Positions 34,205 through 43,336 of a DNA stretch of 64,000 nucleotides are shown here, in pieces; positions within the stretch are counted from its first letter, which is position 1; every line of letters begins with the position of its first letter. The notes beneath the pieces are model-generated. The model made no database searches and was not told where the DNA came from. It saw only the letters and a program-made list of their open reading frames with translations. The translations under genes and the position numbers were made by a program. The stretch spans positions 1,164-65,163 of the forward strand of contig NZ_JAELVH010000027.1 of assembly GCF_019399235.1 (NCBI RefSeq), read 5' to 3'. Source of the stretch: Streptomyces poriferorum. GTDB taxonomy: Bacteria > Actinomycetota > Actinomycetes > Streptomycetales > Streptomycetaceae.

Positions 34205-35868
34205 CCCAGCGCGGCCACCCGTTCGCGGTAGCCGCGGACCGCGGCGGCGTCCCGGAAGGGTTCGAGGCGCCGCTCGAAGTCCCGTACGTACTCCGTGGCG
34301 CGTACCGACCGCATCTCGGCGGCCTGCTGCGCGGCTTCCGCACCCAGCCGGCAGGCCTGGTCGAGCTCGCCGAGCCCGAGCCGCGCGGAGGCCAGCACCA
34401 CTCGGCAGAACAGGCGGCTGCGGGCGTACGCGGGGGCGCGCAGCTGGAGCGAGCGCTCCGCGTGCTGCGCGGCGACCCGGTACTGCTGGAGGTCCCGGTA
34501 ACAGTGCCCGAACTCGTCGGCGAGCTGGGCCTCGTCGAAATGGCGCGCCCAGTGCGGCACCTCGTCGCCGGGGCGGGAGGCCTCCAGGGCGCGTTCCGCC
34601 CGGGTGAGCGAGGCCGCGCAGGCCTTGGCATCGCCGAGGACCCCGTGTCCGCGTGCCTCGACCGCGTGCAGCAGGGCCAGGACGGCATGGGGCGCGGAAG
34701 AGCCGACGCCCTGCTGGGCCACCCGTGCCAGCTGGACCGCCTCCCGGCCGTGCCCGAGGTAGACGGCCTGCCGGCTCATCGTGATCAGGACGAAGCTGCC
34801 GTAGGCCCGGTCACCGGCGGCCTGGGCCAGCCGGAGCGCCTGGACGAAGTAGCGCTGGGCGAGCCCGTGGGCCGCGATGTCGTACGAGGTCCAGCCCGCG
34901 AGCCGGGTCAGGTCGGCGGCGGCGGCGAAGAGCCGCCGCCCGGTGGCCTCCCCGTACGTGCCGCGCAGCATCGGCTCCGTCTCGTGCTCCAGGTACCGGA
35001 CGAGGGCCTGCCGGGCGTGGCCGCCGCCGTAGGCGTTGTCCAGGGTGCGGAAGAGCTCGGCGACCGAGCGCAGGGCGGCGACGTCACCGCTGCTGACCTT
35101 CTGCCCGGAGCCCCGCTCGGTCTGCCGCTGCCTGGGGACGCCGCCCGGCCCGGCCGCGAGGGCGGGCGGGGAGCCGCCCGGCCCGTGCGGTCCGGCGGGC
35201 CGGGACGGGGTGGGCCCGCGCAAGCCGTGCCGGACACCGGGCCCGGGCACGCCGCCCTGCTCGGGCACCCCGGGCACGGACCCCCCTCCGGAACCGATCC
35301 CGCCTCCGTACGGCCCTTGCGCCGCGCCGCCGTGTGTCCCGGCGGCGCCGGGTGCCGGGCGCGGCCCGGCGTGCGCCCTGGCGGCCTGGCCCGCGACAGC
35401 GGCGCCGTCCCCGGTCCGTCCCACCCACTCGTCCGCCCGTCCGATCAGCCAGTCCCGGCTGGGGACGACCAGCCCCGCCGGAGTGAAGGCGATCTTCCGC
35501 AGCTCCACATGACTGCCGGAGTCCTTGCGCCACAGCCCGCTGACGATGTCGACCGCCTCGGCGGGCGTGGCCGCGAACTCCAGGCCCGCGTAGACGGGCG
35601 CGCAGGCGTCCAGTCCCAGGTCCTGCGCGGAGAGCCGGCGGCCGAGCCGCCTGGTGAAGACCTCCGCGATCAGCGCGGGCGTGGTGCCGCGCGGCTGCTG
35701 TCCGCGCAGCCAGCGGGTCACGGAGGTCTTGTCGTACCGCAGGTCGAGGCCGTGTTCGAGTCCGAGCTGGTCCACCCGGCGGGCGAGGCCGGCGTTGGAG
35801 AACCCGGCTTCGGTGATGAGTGAGGCGAGTCGGCGGTTGGGGGTGCGCTGCGGAGGTCGTTCCGACAT
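34201..35868 (-). CDS. NsdA-like regulator with HTH and tetratricopeptide-type repeats
   Basis: 555 aa from ATG 35868; the frame is open far upstream but only this part is protein-like. Residues 5-75 form a helix-turn-helix-like domain (LITEAGFSNAGLARRVDQLG and YDKTSVTRWLRGQQPRG). A Gly/Pro-rich, probably disordered segment (about 165-245) follows. The C-terminal half is helical repeats (LAQRYFVQALRLAQAAGDRAY; HAERSLQLRAPAYARSRLF). This layout is that of Streptomyces NsdA/NsdB-type negative regulators of differentiation and antibiotic production; assignment to a particular one is not possible here. Divergent from lipB. Confidence 0.8.
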   Translation of the reverse strand: MSERPPQRTPNRRLASLITEAGFSNAGLARRVDQLGLEHGLDLRYDKTSVTRWLRGQQPRGTTPALIAEVFTRRLGRRLSAQDLGLDACAPVYAGLEFAATPAEAVDIVSGLWRKDSGSHVELRKIAFTPAGLVVPSRDWLIGRADEWVGRTGDGAAVAGQAARAHAGPRPAPGAAGTHGGAAQGPYGGGIGSGGGSVPGVPEQGGVPGPGVRHGLRGPTPSRPAGPHGPGGSPPALAAGPGGVPRQRQTERGSGQKVSSGDVAALRSVAELFRTLDNAYGGGHARQALVRYLEHETEPMLRGTYGEATGRRLFAAAADLTRLAGWTSYDIAAHGLAQRYFVQALRLAQAAGDRAYGSFVLITMSRQAVYLGHGREAVQLARVAQQGVGSSAPHAVLALLHAVEARGHGVLGDAKACAASLTRAERALEASRPGDEVPHWARHFDEAQLADEFGHCYRDLQQYRVAAQHAERSLQLRAPAYARSRLFCRVVLASARLGLGELDQACRLGAEAAQQAAEMRSVRATEYVRDFERRLEPFRDAAAVRGYRERVAALG

Positions 35869-36174
35869 CAGCTGTACGGTCTCCTGCCTACGGGGCCGGG
35901 CGGGCAGCCCCTCAGGGACTGTTCTGTGCTCCCCACGGCGTCGCGGTGCTGGGCCGGGCCCGAGGGAACGGCGCGAATTTAGCGGCCTCCGGGGCAACCC
36001 CGGCCGCCTTCGCATCACATTCATCCGATCGTGTGAGGATTGAGGGCGGCGCTGACGGGAACCACCTGCCGGGCCCCCGCTCCGGCACCGGTCGTACAGT
36101 GGCCGGAGGCGCGATTCGGTGCATGGTGACGGGACACCCCCGGCCCCGGCACCGCAAGTAGAGAGGCTGCTGTC
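35869..36174. other. divergent intergenic region before lipB
   Basis: 306 bases between the NsdA-like gene and lipB. It contains an imperfect GC-rich hairpin around 35981-36008 and an AT-richer stretch around 36010-36045, where promoters for either gene may lie. I see no gene and no known riboswitch. Confidence 0.5.
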
Positions 36175-36987
36175 GTGACTGAGCTTCGGTTCGTCCGTCT
36201 GGGATTCGGCGAGGAAGCCGTCGACTACCAGGAGGCCTGGCAGAAGCAGCGCGAGGTGCACGCGGCGCGGTTCGAGGACACCGTCCCCGACACCTGCCTG
36301 CTGCTGGAGCACCCGCCCGTCTACACGGCCGGCCGGCGCACCGCCGACAGCGAGCGCCCGCTGGACGGCACCCCGGTCATCGACGTGGACCGCGGCGGCA
36401 AGATCACCTGGCACGGTCCGGGCCAGCTGGTCGGCTACCCGATCCAGAAGCTGCCGCGCCCCGTGGACGTCGTCGCACACGTCCGCCGGCTGGAGGAGGC
36501 GCTGATCCGTACGGCCGCCGAGTTCGGCGTGGAGACCAGCCGGGTCGAGGGCCGCAGCGGTGTCTGGGTCCTGGGCGACCCGGTCGAGCAGCGCCCGGCG
36601 ATCGGCGGTCTCTCGCTCGACTTCGACCCACGGCTCCAGGACGAGGAGTTCGACGCCCGGCTGAACGGACCCGAGTACGCCCCGTCCAACGCCGGCCAGC
36701 GCCGCGAGGACCGCAAGCTCGCCGCGATCGGCATCCGGGTCGCCAAGGGCGTGACCATGCACGGCTTCGCCCTCAACGTGAACCCCGACAACACCTCGTT
36801 CGACCGGATCGTGCCCTGCGGCATCCGGGACGCGGGCGTCACCTCGCTCGCGTACGAACTGGGCCGCGACCTCACCATCGCCCAGGTGCTCCCGGTCGTC
36901 GAGAAGCACCTCCGGGACGTCCTGGAGAACGCCGAACTCGCGCCGCGCACCATCGAGCGTACGAACGATGTCGTGGCCACGGCCTGA
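36175..36987 (+). CDS. lipB: octanoyltransferase LipB
   Basis: 270 aa from GTG 36175 with AGAGAGG before it. LipB moves octanoyl groups from acyl carrier protein to the lipoyl lysine of E2 and GcvH. The family motifs [17 protein letters not shown], the catalytic lysine K191 in [16 protein letters not shown] and the catalytic cysteine C215 in [14 protein letters not shown] are present. lipA follows after about 130 bases on the same strand. Confidence 0.96.
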   Translation: MTELRFVRLGFGEEAVDYQEAWQKQREVHAARFEDTVPDTCLLLEHPPVYTAGRRTADSERPLDGTPVIDVDRGGKITWHGPGQLVGYPIQKLPRPVDVVAHVRRLEEALIRTAAEFGVETSRVEGRSGVWVLGDPVEQRPAIGGLSLDFDPRLQDEEFDARLNGPEYAPSNAGQRREDRKLAAIGIRVAKGVTMHGFALNVNPDNTSFDRIVPCGIRDAGVTSLAYELGRDLTIAQVLPVVEKHLRDVLENAELAPRTIERTNDVVATA

Positions 36988-37119
36988 CCCTCGGAACACC
37001 TCCGCGGGAATAGGCCCTGCCGGCCACAGGTTGGGCAGACGTAAAGCCGTTTGAACTACGGGCGTACCCTGGTGTTCGCCGAAGAATCCAATGCAGCGAA
37101 AGCAAAGGGGAGTGCCGGA

Positions 37120-38085
37120 GTGTCCGCTGTCGCACCCGACGGGCGCAAGATGTTGCGCCTCGAGGTCCGGAACAGCCAGACCCCCATCGAGCGCAAGCCC
37201 GAGTGGATCAAAACCCGGGCGAAGATGGGCCCCGAGTACAACCAGCTGCAGAAGCTCGTGAAGAGCGAGGGTCTGCACACGGTGTGCCAGGAGGCCGGTT
37301 GCCCCAACATCTTCGAGTGCTGGGAGGACCGCGAGGCCACGTTCCTCATCGGCGGCGACCAGTGCACCCGGCGCTGTGACTTCTGTCAGATCGACACGGG
37401 CAAGCCGCAGGCGCTGGACCGGGACGAACCCCGCCGCGTCGGCGAGTCGGTCGTCACGATGGACCTGAACTACGCCACCATCACGGGCGTCGCGCGCGAC
37501 GACCTGGAGGACGGCGGCGCCTGGCTGTACGCGGAGACCGTCCGCCAGATCCACGCGCAGACGGCGGAGCGGGAGGACGGCTACACCAAGGTGGAGCTGC
37601 TGATCCCCGACTTCAACGCGGAGCCCGAGCAGCTCGCCGAGGTCTTCTCCTCGCGCCCCGAGGTGCTGGGCCACAACGTGGAGACGGTGCCGCGGATCTT
37701 CAAGCGGATCCGGCCCGGCTTCCGCTACGAGCGTTCCCTGGAGGTCATCACCCGCGCCCGCGAGGCCGGTCTGGTGACCAAGTCCAACCTGATCCTCGGC
37801 ATGGGCGAGACCCGCGAGGAAGTCAGCCAGGCACTCCAGGACCTGCACGACGCGGGCTGCGAGCTCATCACGATCACGCAGTACCTGCGGCCCACGCCGC
37901 GCCACCACCCGGTCGAGCGCTGGGTGAAGCCGCACGAGTTCGTGGAGCTCAAGGAGGAGGCCGACGCGATCGGCTACTCCGGTGTGATGTCCGGACCTCT
38001 CGTCCGCTCCTCGTACCGCGCGGGCCGGCTGTTCCAGCAGGCGATGGAGCGGCGTGGTGCGGTGGCCCCGGCGCCCACCGCGTAG
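37120..38085 (+). CDS. lipA: lipoyl synthase LipA
   Basis: 321 aa from GTG 37120, supported by AAAGGGGAG about eight bases upstream and by the usual N-terminus [17 protein letters not shown]. It is a radical-SAM enzyme that inserts two sulfurs into the octanoyl chain. The auxiliary-cluster cysteines are in [12 protein letters not shown] and the radical-SAM cluster in [10 protein letters not shown]. The C-terminal RSSY motif (VRSSYRAG), which holds the Fe ligand serine, is present. With lipB it completes lipoate synthesis for the E2 encoded at 24067. Followed by a hairpin at 38139-38190. Confidence 0.97.
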   Translation: MSAVAPDGRKMLRLEVRNSQTPIERKPEWIKTRAKMGPEYNQLQKLVKSEGLHTVCQEAGCPNIFECWEDREATFLIGGDQCTRRCDFCQIDTGKPQALDRDEPRRVGESVVTMDLNYATITGVARDDLEDGGAWLYAETVRQIHAQTAEREDGYTKVELLIPDFNAEPEQLAEVFSSRPEVLGHNVETVPRIFKRIRPGFRYERSLEVITRAREAGLVTKSNLILGMGETREEVSQALQDLHDAGCELITITQYLRPTPRHHPVERWVKPHEFVELKEEADAIGYSGVMSGPLVRSSYRAGRLFQQAMERRGAVAPAPTA

Positions 38086-38138
38086 CAGCGCCCGTGTGAA
38101 TCCGGGCACAAGAAGCTACTGAGCAGTAATAGCTCGTT

Positions 38139-38190
38139 CGACGCGGCCCGTCCACTCCTCGCAGGTCCGAGGCGCGGATGGGCCGCGTCG
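38139..38190 (+). terminator. terminator after lipA
   Basis: Arms CGACGCGGCCCGTCC (38139-38153) and 38176-38190 pair with one G-T wobble, and an inner stem CCTCG/CGAGG (38157-38161, 38168-38172) extends it. Confidence 0.7.
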
Positions 38191-38219
38191 GCGTGCGCGA
38201 CGCCCGTATCAAGGTTTCA

Positions 38220-38258
38220 TTGGTGTTTGACCGACCGGTCACGCGCTGGTAACACCAA
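38220..38258 (+). promoter_or_regulatory. promoter with nested dyads before the 66-aa gene
   Basis: TTGACC (38227-38232), 17 bases, TAACAC (38250-38255) matches a vegetative-type promoter towards the small gene. It is embedded in an outer inverted repeat TTGGTGTT/AACACCAA (38220-38227, 38251-38258) and an inner one TGACC-GACC-GGTCA (38228-38241), suggesting regulator binding. Confidence 0.5.
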
Positions 38259-38394
38259 GCAGTGACCCTGGATACAGGCAGCGCAGTGGTTCTCGCGGCC
38301 GCGTCGCCCCTGCGCCCCGTATCCAGTCCGCGCAGCACACTCCGCCCGCCGGGCACCGCCCGGTGAGCGCATCCGTTCCGAGGGGACTTCCACG

Positions 38395-38595
38395 ATGCAG
38401 GCCGTGCCGGTACGCGCCACCGCCCTTCCGTCCGTCACCGACGCCCTCCGCGCCGTCGAGTCGCTGCTGCTGAGCAGCGGCCAGCGCACCGCCCGCCGAA
38501 ACGCCTGGACGGCCGTCCTCGAGGACCGCCGCCGGGCCAAGGACCGGGTCGAGTCCGAGTACGTACTGGAGGCCGTGGCCGACCACCGTTCCTAG
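38395..38595 (+). CDS. small conserved protein of unknown function (66 aa)
   Basis: 66 aa with GAGGGGA before the ATG. It reads MQAVPVRATALPSVTDALRA, then ESLLLSSGQRTARRNAWTAV, and ends EYVLEAVADHRS. Two predicted helices, a basic middle and no membrane segment. It is encoded 19 bases before the DUF4191 gene and probably shares its mRNA. I recall it as a conserved Streptomyces neighbour of lipA but know of no function. Confidence 0.75.
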   Translation: MQAVPVRATALPSVTDALRAVESLLLSSGQRTARRNAWTAVLEDRRRAKDRVESEYVLEAVADHRS

Positions 38596-38614
38596 GCCAC
38601 GTAAACTTCATTGC

Positions 38615-39325
38615 ATGGCGAGGAAGGCAAAAACCACTGAAGGCGCGGACAGCGCCGAGAACGCGGGGCGGCTCAAGCAGATCGCCCTGACCTACAAGAT
38701 GACCAGGCGGTCCGACTCCAAGATCGGGCTTGTCGTCGCGGGTGTGGGAATCGTCACCTTCGGTGTCCTCCTCGCGATCGGTTTCCTGATCGGCCACCCG
38801 GTCTACCTGGGCATCCTGGGCTTCGTGCTCGCCCTCCTCGCGATGGCGATCGTCTTCGGGCGGCGTGCCGAGCGGGCGGCCTTCGGGCAGATGGAGGGAC
38901 AGCCGGGCGCCGCTGCGGCCGTGCTGGACCGCGTGGGCCGAGGCTGGAGCACGACGCCGGCGGTCGCGATGAACCGCAGCCAGGACGTCGTCCACCGTGC
39001 CGTGGGCAAGGCGGGCATCGTGCTGGTGGCGGAGGGCAACCCGAACCGGGTGAAGAGCCTGCTCGCGGCCGAGAAGAAGAAGATGGCCCGCATCGTGGTC
39101 GACGTACCCGTGCACGACATCATCGTCGGCAACGACGAGGGTCAGGTGCCGCTCAAGAAGGTGCGGACGACGATGCTGAAGCTGCCGCGCGTCCTGACCG
39201 GCCCGCAGGTGACGGCCGCCAACGACCGGCTGCGCGCCATGGGCGACCTGATGAGCAACATGCCACTGCCGAAGGGCCCCATGCCGAAGGGCATGCGGAT
39301 GCCGCGCGGCGGAAAGATGCGCTGA
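38615..39325 (+). CDS. DUF4191 family membrane protein
   Basis: 236 aa. A hydrophilic start (ARKAKTTEGADSAENAG) is followed by two close membrane helices (about residues 38-80: SKIGLVVAGVGIVTFGVLLAI and LGILGFVLALLAMAIVFG), then a cytoplasmic domain and a basic Pro/Met-rich tail (MPLPKGPMPKGMRMPRGGKMR). The family is widespread in actinobacteria next to lipA and has no known function. A strong terminator follows. Confidence 0.9.
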   Translation: MARKAKTTEGADSAENAGRLKQIALTYKMTRRSDSKIGLVVAGVGIVTFGVLLAIGFLIGHPVYLGILGFVLALLAMAIVFGRRAERAAFGQMEGQPGAAAAVLDRVGRGWSTTPAVAMNRSQDVVHRAVGKAGIVLVAEGNPNRVKSLLAAEKKKMARIVVDVPVHDIIVGNDEGQVPLKKVRTTMLKLPRVLTGPQVTAANDRLRAMGDLMSNMPLPKGPMPKGMRMPRGGKMR

Positions 39326-39345
39326 GCGGACTGAGAGAACGCACG

Positions 39346-39388
39346 AAGAGGGCGGGTCACGAACCACCGGTTCGCGACCCGCCCTCTT
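39346..39388 (+). terminator. terminator after the DUF4191 gene
   Basis: Inverted repeat AAGAGGGCGGGTC (39346-39358) and GACCCGCCCTCTT (39376-39388), with further pairing GAACC/GGTTC inside and a short T run after. Confidence 0.85.
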
Positions 39389-39397
39389 TGGTTTTCC

Positions 39398-39470
39398 TTG
39401 CTTCGTGCCGCCTTGCTTCGTGCTGCTTCGCTTCGTGCTGCGTTGCTTCGTGCTGCTTCGTTTCGTGTTC
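39398..39470. repeat. short tandem repeat, unit about 15 bp
   Basis: About five imperfect copies of TTGCTTCGTGCTGC in a row between the DUF4191 terminator and the RDD gene. The run is intergenic. Reading it as protein gives only artificial Ser/Cys repeats. Confidence 0.8.
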
Positions 39471-39492
39471 TTCCGCCCGTCGCGCGCGTTCC

Positions 39493-39960
39493 TCAGATAC
39501 GGATCTGAACCGCGCGGGCCAGCCGGTCGTGCAGCCCGCGGCCGTCGCGGTCCCAGACCAGGGCCGGGATCACCAGGCACAGCAGCACACTGCGCACCAG
39601 CACCCGCCCGAACCCCAGGCGCCCGCCGTCCTCGGCGACGACCTTGATACGCAGCAGGCGCTTGCCGGGTGTGCAGCCGATGGTGCCGACGGTGAGCACA
39701 CTCAGTACGAGGAAGACGCCGAGCGCCCAGTTCCCGGTCGCCTGCTGGTCACCGCGAGCGAACAGCCCGTATGCGATCAGCATGCACAGGGCCCAGTCCA
39801 CGAAGATCGCGCCGAAACGCCGTCCGAGCGGCGCCATGGCCCCCGGCCCCTGCTCGGGAAGCCCGAGCCGCTTGCCCCGGTAGCCGAAGTCGGCGCCCAT
39901 CTCCTCGGCGGCCGCGCGCGGCCCGGAGAGCCACGATCCGATTGCTTGCCTATTGTCCAC
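39493..39960 (-). CDS. RDD family membrane protein
   Basis: 155 aa from GTG 39960 (MDNRQAIGSWLSGPRAAAEE). Three membrane helices carry the RDD hallmark residues: RRFGAIFVDWALCML, TIGCTPGKRLLRIKVV and a C-terminal WDRDGRGLHDRLARA. RDD proteins are small membrane proteins, some shown to exchange ions. The role here is unknown. The start has no strong ribosome binding site, and the frame is open 38 codons further upstream. Confidence 0.88.
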   Translation of the reverse strand: MDNRQAIGSWLSGPRAAAEEMGADFGYRGKRLGLPEQGPGAMAPLGRRFGAIFVDWALCMLIAYGLFARGDQQATGNWALGVFLVLSVLTVGTIGCTPGKRLLRIKVVAEDGGRLGFGRVLVRSVLLCLVIPALVWDRDGRGLHDRLARAVQIRI

Positions 39961-40101
39961 CCGACCACGGTACTGCGCCCGCTCCCGCGCCCCGCCGGGC
40001 GGGGGCCGGGACCGTCGGGGACATCGCACCGAAACCGGCCCGGAACGTGCCGGGAACCGGCCGTCGCCGCGCACATGAGGTGCCGCTCACACCCGGCCCG
40101 G

Positions 40102-40139
40102 TTAACTTCGGCGAAACAAATGGGTCATGCTTGAGAAAT
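40102..40139 (+). promoter_or_regulatory. GlnR operator before glnA
   Basis: TTAAC-n6-GAAAC-n6-GTCAT-n6-GAAAT with exact six-base spacing matches the two-site GlnR consensus gTnAc-n6-GaAAc repeated. It starts 135 bases before glnA. GlnR activates or represses nitrogen genes in Streptomyces, and glnA is a known target. Confidence 0.85.
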
Positions 40140-40236
40140 CCGGTCTGCCTATGGTCGGGTCCAGCGTGTGCCACCGCACTGGCCACACAACGAGCTGCAA
40201 CCCCGTCCCTCCCGGGCCGGGAGTAGGAGGAGTTGG

Positions 40237-41646
40237 ATGTTCCAGAACGCCGACGACGTGAAGAAGTACATCGCCGACGAAGACGTCAAGTTCATCGACG
40301 TCCGGTTCTGCGACCTGCCCGGTGTGATGCAGCACTTCACCATCCCGGCGGCGGTCTTCGACCCGACCGAGGAGCTCGCCTTCGACGGCTCCTCGATCCG
40401 CGGCTTCCAGGCCATCCACGAGTCCGACATGGCCCTGCGCGCCGACCTGTCGACCGCCCGTGTCGACCCGTTCCGCCGCGACAAGACCGTCAACATCAAC
40501 TTCTTCATCCACGACCCGATCACCGGCGAGCAGTACAGCCGTGACCCGCGGAACATCGCCAAGAAGGCCGAGGCGTACCTCGCCTCGACCGGCATCGCCG
40601 ACACCGCGTACTTCGGCCCCGAGGCCGAGTTCTACGTGTTCGACAACGTCCGCTTCCAGACCTCGGCGAACGAGTCCTTCTACCACATCGACTCCGAGGC
40701 CGGCGCCTGGAACACCGGGTCGGAGGACAACAACCGCGGCTACAAGGTCCGCTACAAGGGCGGCTACTTCCCGACCCCGCCGGTGGACCACTTCGCCGAC
40801 CTGCGTGCCGAGATCTCCATGGAGCTGGACAAGAACGGCCTCCAGGTCGAGCGCCAGCACCACGAGGTCGGCACCGCCGGCCAGGCGGAGATCAACTACA
40901 AGTTCAACACGCTGCTCGCCGCGGCCGACGACCTGATGCTCTTCAAGTACATCGTGAAGAACGTCGCGTGGCGCAACGGCAAGACCGCGACCTTCATGCC
41001 GAAGCCGATCTTCGGTGACAACGGCTCGGGCATGCACGTCCACCAGTCGCTGTGGGCCGGCGGTTCCCCGCTGTTCTACGACGAGCAGGGCTACGCGGGC
41101 CTCTCGGACATGGCGCGCTACTACATCGGCGGCATCCTGAAGCACGCCCCGTCGCTGCTGGCCTTCACCAACCCGACGGTGAACTCGTACCACCGCCTGG
41201 TCCCCGGCTTCGAGGCCCCGGTCAACATGGTCTACTCGCAGCGCAACCGCTCCGCCGCGATGCGCATCCCGATCACGGGCTCCAACCCGAAGGCCAAGCG
41301 CGTCGAGTTCCGCGCCCCGGACCCGTCGTCCAACCCGTACCTCGCCTTCTCGGCCCTCCTGATGGCCGGCCTGGACGGCGTCAAGAACAAGATCGAGCCG
41401 CCGGAGCCGATCGACAAGGACCTCTACGAGCTGGCTCCCGAGGAGCACGCCAACGTCCAGCAGGTCCCGACCTCCCTCCCGGCCGTGCTCGACGCCCTCG
41501 AGGCGGACCACGAGTACCTCCTGGCGGGCGGCGTCTTCACGTCCGACCTCATCGAGACGTGGATCGACTTCAAGCGCACGCACGAGATCGCCCCGATCCA
41601 GCTGCGCCCGCACCCGCACGAGTTCGAGCTGTACTTCGACCTCTAG
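40237..41646 (+). CDS. glnA: glutamine synthetase type I
   Basis: 469 aa from ATG 40237, with AGGAGG six bases upstream. It makes glutamine from glutamate and ammonia as a dodecamer. The motifs [19 protein letters not shown], the [12 protein letters not shown] loop, [16 protein letters not shown] and [16 protein letters not shown] are intact. Y397 in [10 protein letters not shown] is the adenylylation site used by GlnE. Regulated by GlnR through the operator at 40102-40139. The hairpin at 41675-41718 ends the transcript. Confidence 0.98.
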   Translation: MFQNADDVKKYIADEDVKFIDVRFCDLPGVMQHFTIPAAVFDPTEELAFDGSSIRGFQAIHESDMALRADLSTARVDPFRRDKTVNINFFIHDPITGEQYSRDPRNIAKKAEAYLASTGIADTAYFGPEAEFYVFDNVRFQTSANESFYHIDSEAGAWNTGSEDNNRGYKVRYKGGYFPTPPVDHFADLRAEISMELDKNGLQVERQHHEVGTAGQAEINYKFNTLLAAADDLMLFKYIVKNVAWRNGKTATFMPKPIFGDNGSGMHVHQSLWAGGSPLFYDEQGYAGLSDMARYYIGGILKHAPSLLAFTNPTVNSYHRLVPGFEAPVNMVYSQRNRSAAMRIPITGSNPKAKRVEFRAPDPSSNPYLAFSALLMAGLDGVKNKIEPPEPIDKDLYELAPEEHANVQQVPTSLPAVLDALEADHEYLLAGGVFTSDLIETWIDFKRTHEIAPIQLRPHPHEFELYFDL

Positions 41647-41674
41647 GCAGCAGGTGGCTCAGCAGTTCTGAGCA

Positions 41675-41718
41675 GGGCGAGGGCCGCCATCCCATGACCG
41701 GGGTGGCGGCCCTCGCCC
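41675..41718. terminator. terminator after glnA
   Basis: GGGCGAGGGCCGCCA (41675-41689) pairs with TGGCGGCCCTCGCCC (41704-41718), with a further CCC/GGG inside. It stands between glnA and the convergent VOC gene. Confidence 0.85.
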
Positions 41719-41817
41719 GTTCGCCCCCGCAGGGACCGCCGGCCCGGCGGGCGGTCAGGTCCGGTGAACGCGCACGGCTCCGACAACGGTGCCGGCCCGG
41801 CTACGTCCTGCCCGCCG

Positions 41818-42204
41818 TCACCGGCTGTGGAGGATCTGGATCAGGTTGCCGCAGGTGTCGTCCAGGACCGCGACCGTCACCGGGCCCGCCTCCATCGGCT
41901 CCTGGGTGAAGCGGACTCCGAGGCCGCGCAGCCGGGCGAACTCCGCGTGAACGTCGTCCACGGCGAAGGAGGCGGCCGGGATGCCGTCGTTGACCAGAGC
42001 CGTCTTGTACGGCTTCACCGCGGGATGGCCGTCCGGCTCCAGGAGGAGTTCGGTGCCGTCGGGGTCCTCCGGCGAGACCACCGTCAGCCAGCGGTCCTTG
42101 CCGACCGGGACCTCGGCCTTCTTCACGAAGCCCAGCACGTCCGTGTAGAAGCGCAGGGCCCTGTCCTGGTCGTCGACGAAGACGCTGGTCAGGTGAATCC
42201 GCAT
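41818..42204 (-). CDS. VOC (glyoxalase/bleomycin-resistance) family protein
   Basis: 128 aa. Starts MRIHLTSVFVDDQDRALRFY and has the paired beta-alpha-beta-beta-beta modules: VLGFVKKAEVPVGKDRWLTV, and the second half with GVRFTQEPMEAGPVTVAVLDDTCGNLIQI, including the C-terminal metal-ligand region. Members are metal-dependent lyases, dioxygenases or binding proteins. The substrate is unknown. The ATG at 42204 follows GGGAGAGCACC. Confidence 0.92.
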   Translation of the reverse strand: MRIHLTSVFVDDQDRALRFYTDVLGFVKKAEVPVGKDRWLTVVSPEDPDGTELLLEPDGHPAVKPYKTALVNDGIPAASFAVDDVHAEFARLRGLGVRFTQEPMEAGPVTVAVLDDTCGNLIQILHSR

Positions 42205-42703
42205 GGGTGCTCTCCCGTGTGTCGGGCCCGAGCGTTCGGTCTGCGTCCCGCTCGGGCGGGGCCGGTGTTCCGATCATGCACTGCCGCGACAGCCACCGGC
42301 CCTCAGGCCGGGCGCGAGGGCCGTTCGGATGAGCCGGACGAGGTCGCCGGCCGTGTGCGTGCCGGTCAGGTCGCCGATGCCGCGGAGGTTGTCTCACAGG
42401 GCGTCGGACTATCGGCGAGCAGCGGATGCGCAGCTGGAACGAGGGCCGGGCACACCCTTGGCTTCCGCGCCTTCGGCCCGGCCGTCGGCGCCCGGCGGGC
42501 CACCGGCCCATCAGCTCGCATCCCGGCGCCGGCTCCGGCTTCGCGGTACGGCCAGGAGGGCCGGGAGGGCCGGGTACGAGTGCGCGCGGACCGGTGGGAA
42601 CCGTCGCCGTCACCGTCCGTACGGCCTCGTCCCGCCCGGGTGCCTCAACGCGATCCGTGGCCGCTCCTCGCACGGTCGGTACGAGGGGCGGCCACTCGCA
42701 CGG
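42205..42703. other. 499-base region without an intact gene
   Basis: Codon composition is uneven and no intact frame looks like a protein. A probable remnant of a minus-strand gene lies at about 42270-42450 (listed separately). No terminator, repeat or RNA gene was recognised in the remainder. Confidence 0.5.
42270..42450 (-). pseudogene. possible decayed gene remnant
   Basis: On the minus strand a phrase DNLRGIGDLTGTHTAGDLVR continuing LIRTALAPGLR reads like real protein and ends near 42275. A stop codon stands directly before it. The upstream part (PAAHPLLADSPT) continues in a different frame, as if one base had been lost or gained around 42395. The parent family was not recognised. Confidence 0.3.
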
Positions 42704-43201
42704 TCAGTGCCGCAGCGCCTGGCCCACCTCGACCTTGACGTCGCCGTCGAGCTTCCGGTTGCTGCGGGCCGTGGCGTCCTTGGCCTTCTTGGAGGCCACG
42801 TCGTCGACCGACACCACGACCGTGTCGAGCAGATTGCCGTCCGCGTCCTTGAAGTTGATCTGCACGGCGTAGGACTGCGTCGAGTCGGTGCCGTTCGACA
42901 CGGTGACCTTCGAGGTCACCCGGCCGTCCGCGTCGGTGGCCGGGGCGCCCGCCTTGACGTCGCCGCTCGCGTTCACGCCGTCCTTGAAGCTGTTCAGCTT
43001 GTCCTCGGCGGCGGCGGTCGCGGAGGCGACCACGTCGGACCCCTTGGAGGCGACGGAGGAGGCCACCGAAGAAGCGGCCGACGCCGCCTTCGACACCGTG
43101 CTCGACGCGCTGTCCCCGTCGTCCGAGCAGGCCGATGCCGTGAACGCCACCGTCATCGCCACCAGAACCGCGCTCGCGCCCCGTACGCCTCGCCTCGTCA
43201 T
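42704..43201 (-). CDS. FxLYD-domain lipoprotein
   Basis: 165 aa from ATG 43201, with GGGAGG upstream. Signal peptide with lipobox TASAC (C25), then a Ser/Ala-rich coiled linker (about 26-75), then a beta-sandwich domain of the FxLYD type (VTSKVTVSNGTDSTQSYAVQ, INFKDADGNLLDTVVVSVDDV). Such domains occur on extracytoplasmic proteins and are thought to mediate contacts. The function is unknown. Divergent from the MmpS-like gene. Confidence 0.85.
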   Translation of the reverse strand: MTRRGVRGASAVLVAMTVAFTASACSDDGDSASSTVSKAASAASSVASSVASKGSDVVASATAAAEDKLNSFKDGVNASGDVKAGAPATDADGRVTSKVTVSNGTDSTQSYAVQINFKDADGNLLDTVVVSVDDVASKKAKDATARSNRKLDGDVKVEVGQALRH

Positions 43202-43336
43202 CGTGCCTCCCAGCACTCGTCCGTCGGCCCAAGTCAATGCGGCGGCGGTGGAGTACGCATGCGGTGTAGGCCGACCGGGTGAGGGGGTGGCGGACGTGGG
43301 GTCGCGGACGGAGCACGGACCACCGAGTCTGGAGGG

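Larger units (their letters stand above)
38086..38394 (+). other. intergenic region after lipA
   Basis: 309 bases. They hold the lipA terminator (38139-38190) and a promoter with nested dyads (38220-38258) for the next small gene. Nothing else is recognised. Confidence 0.5.

Noticed and set aside
34201..38109. A 1302-codon minus-strand frame reaching from the NsdA-like gene across lipB and lipA
   Set aside because: Only the part up to 35868 is protein-like; beyond that it is antisense to lipB and lipA.
38217..38586. Two overlapping minus-strand frames antisense to the 66-aa gene
   Set aside because: No ribosome binding site and no coherent protein pattern; the region is better explained by the plus-strand promoter and small gene.
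39388..40134. An apparent Ser/Cys-rich repeat protein (SCCFASCC) on the plus strand
   Set aside because: It is only the translation of the 15-bp tandem repeat and the antisense of the RDD gene; no ribosome binding site.
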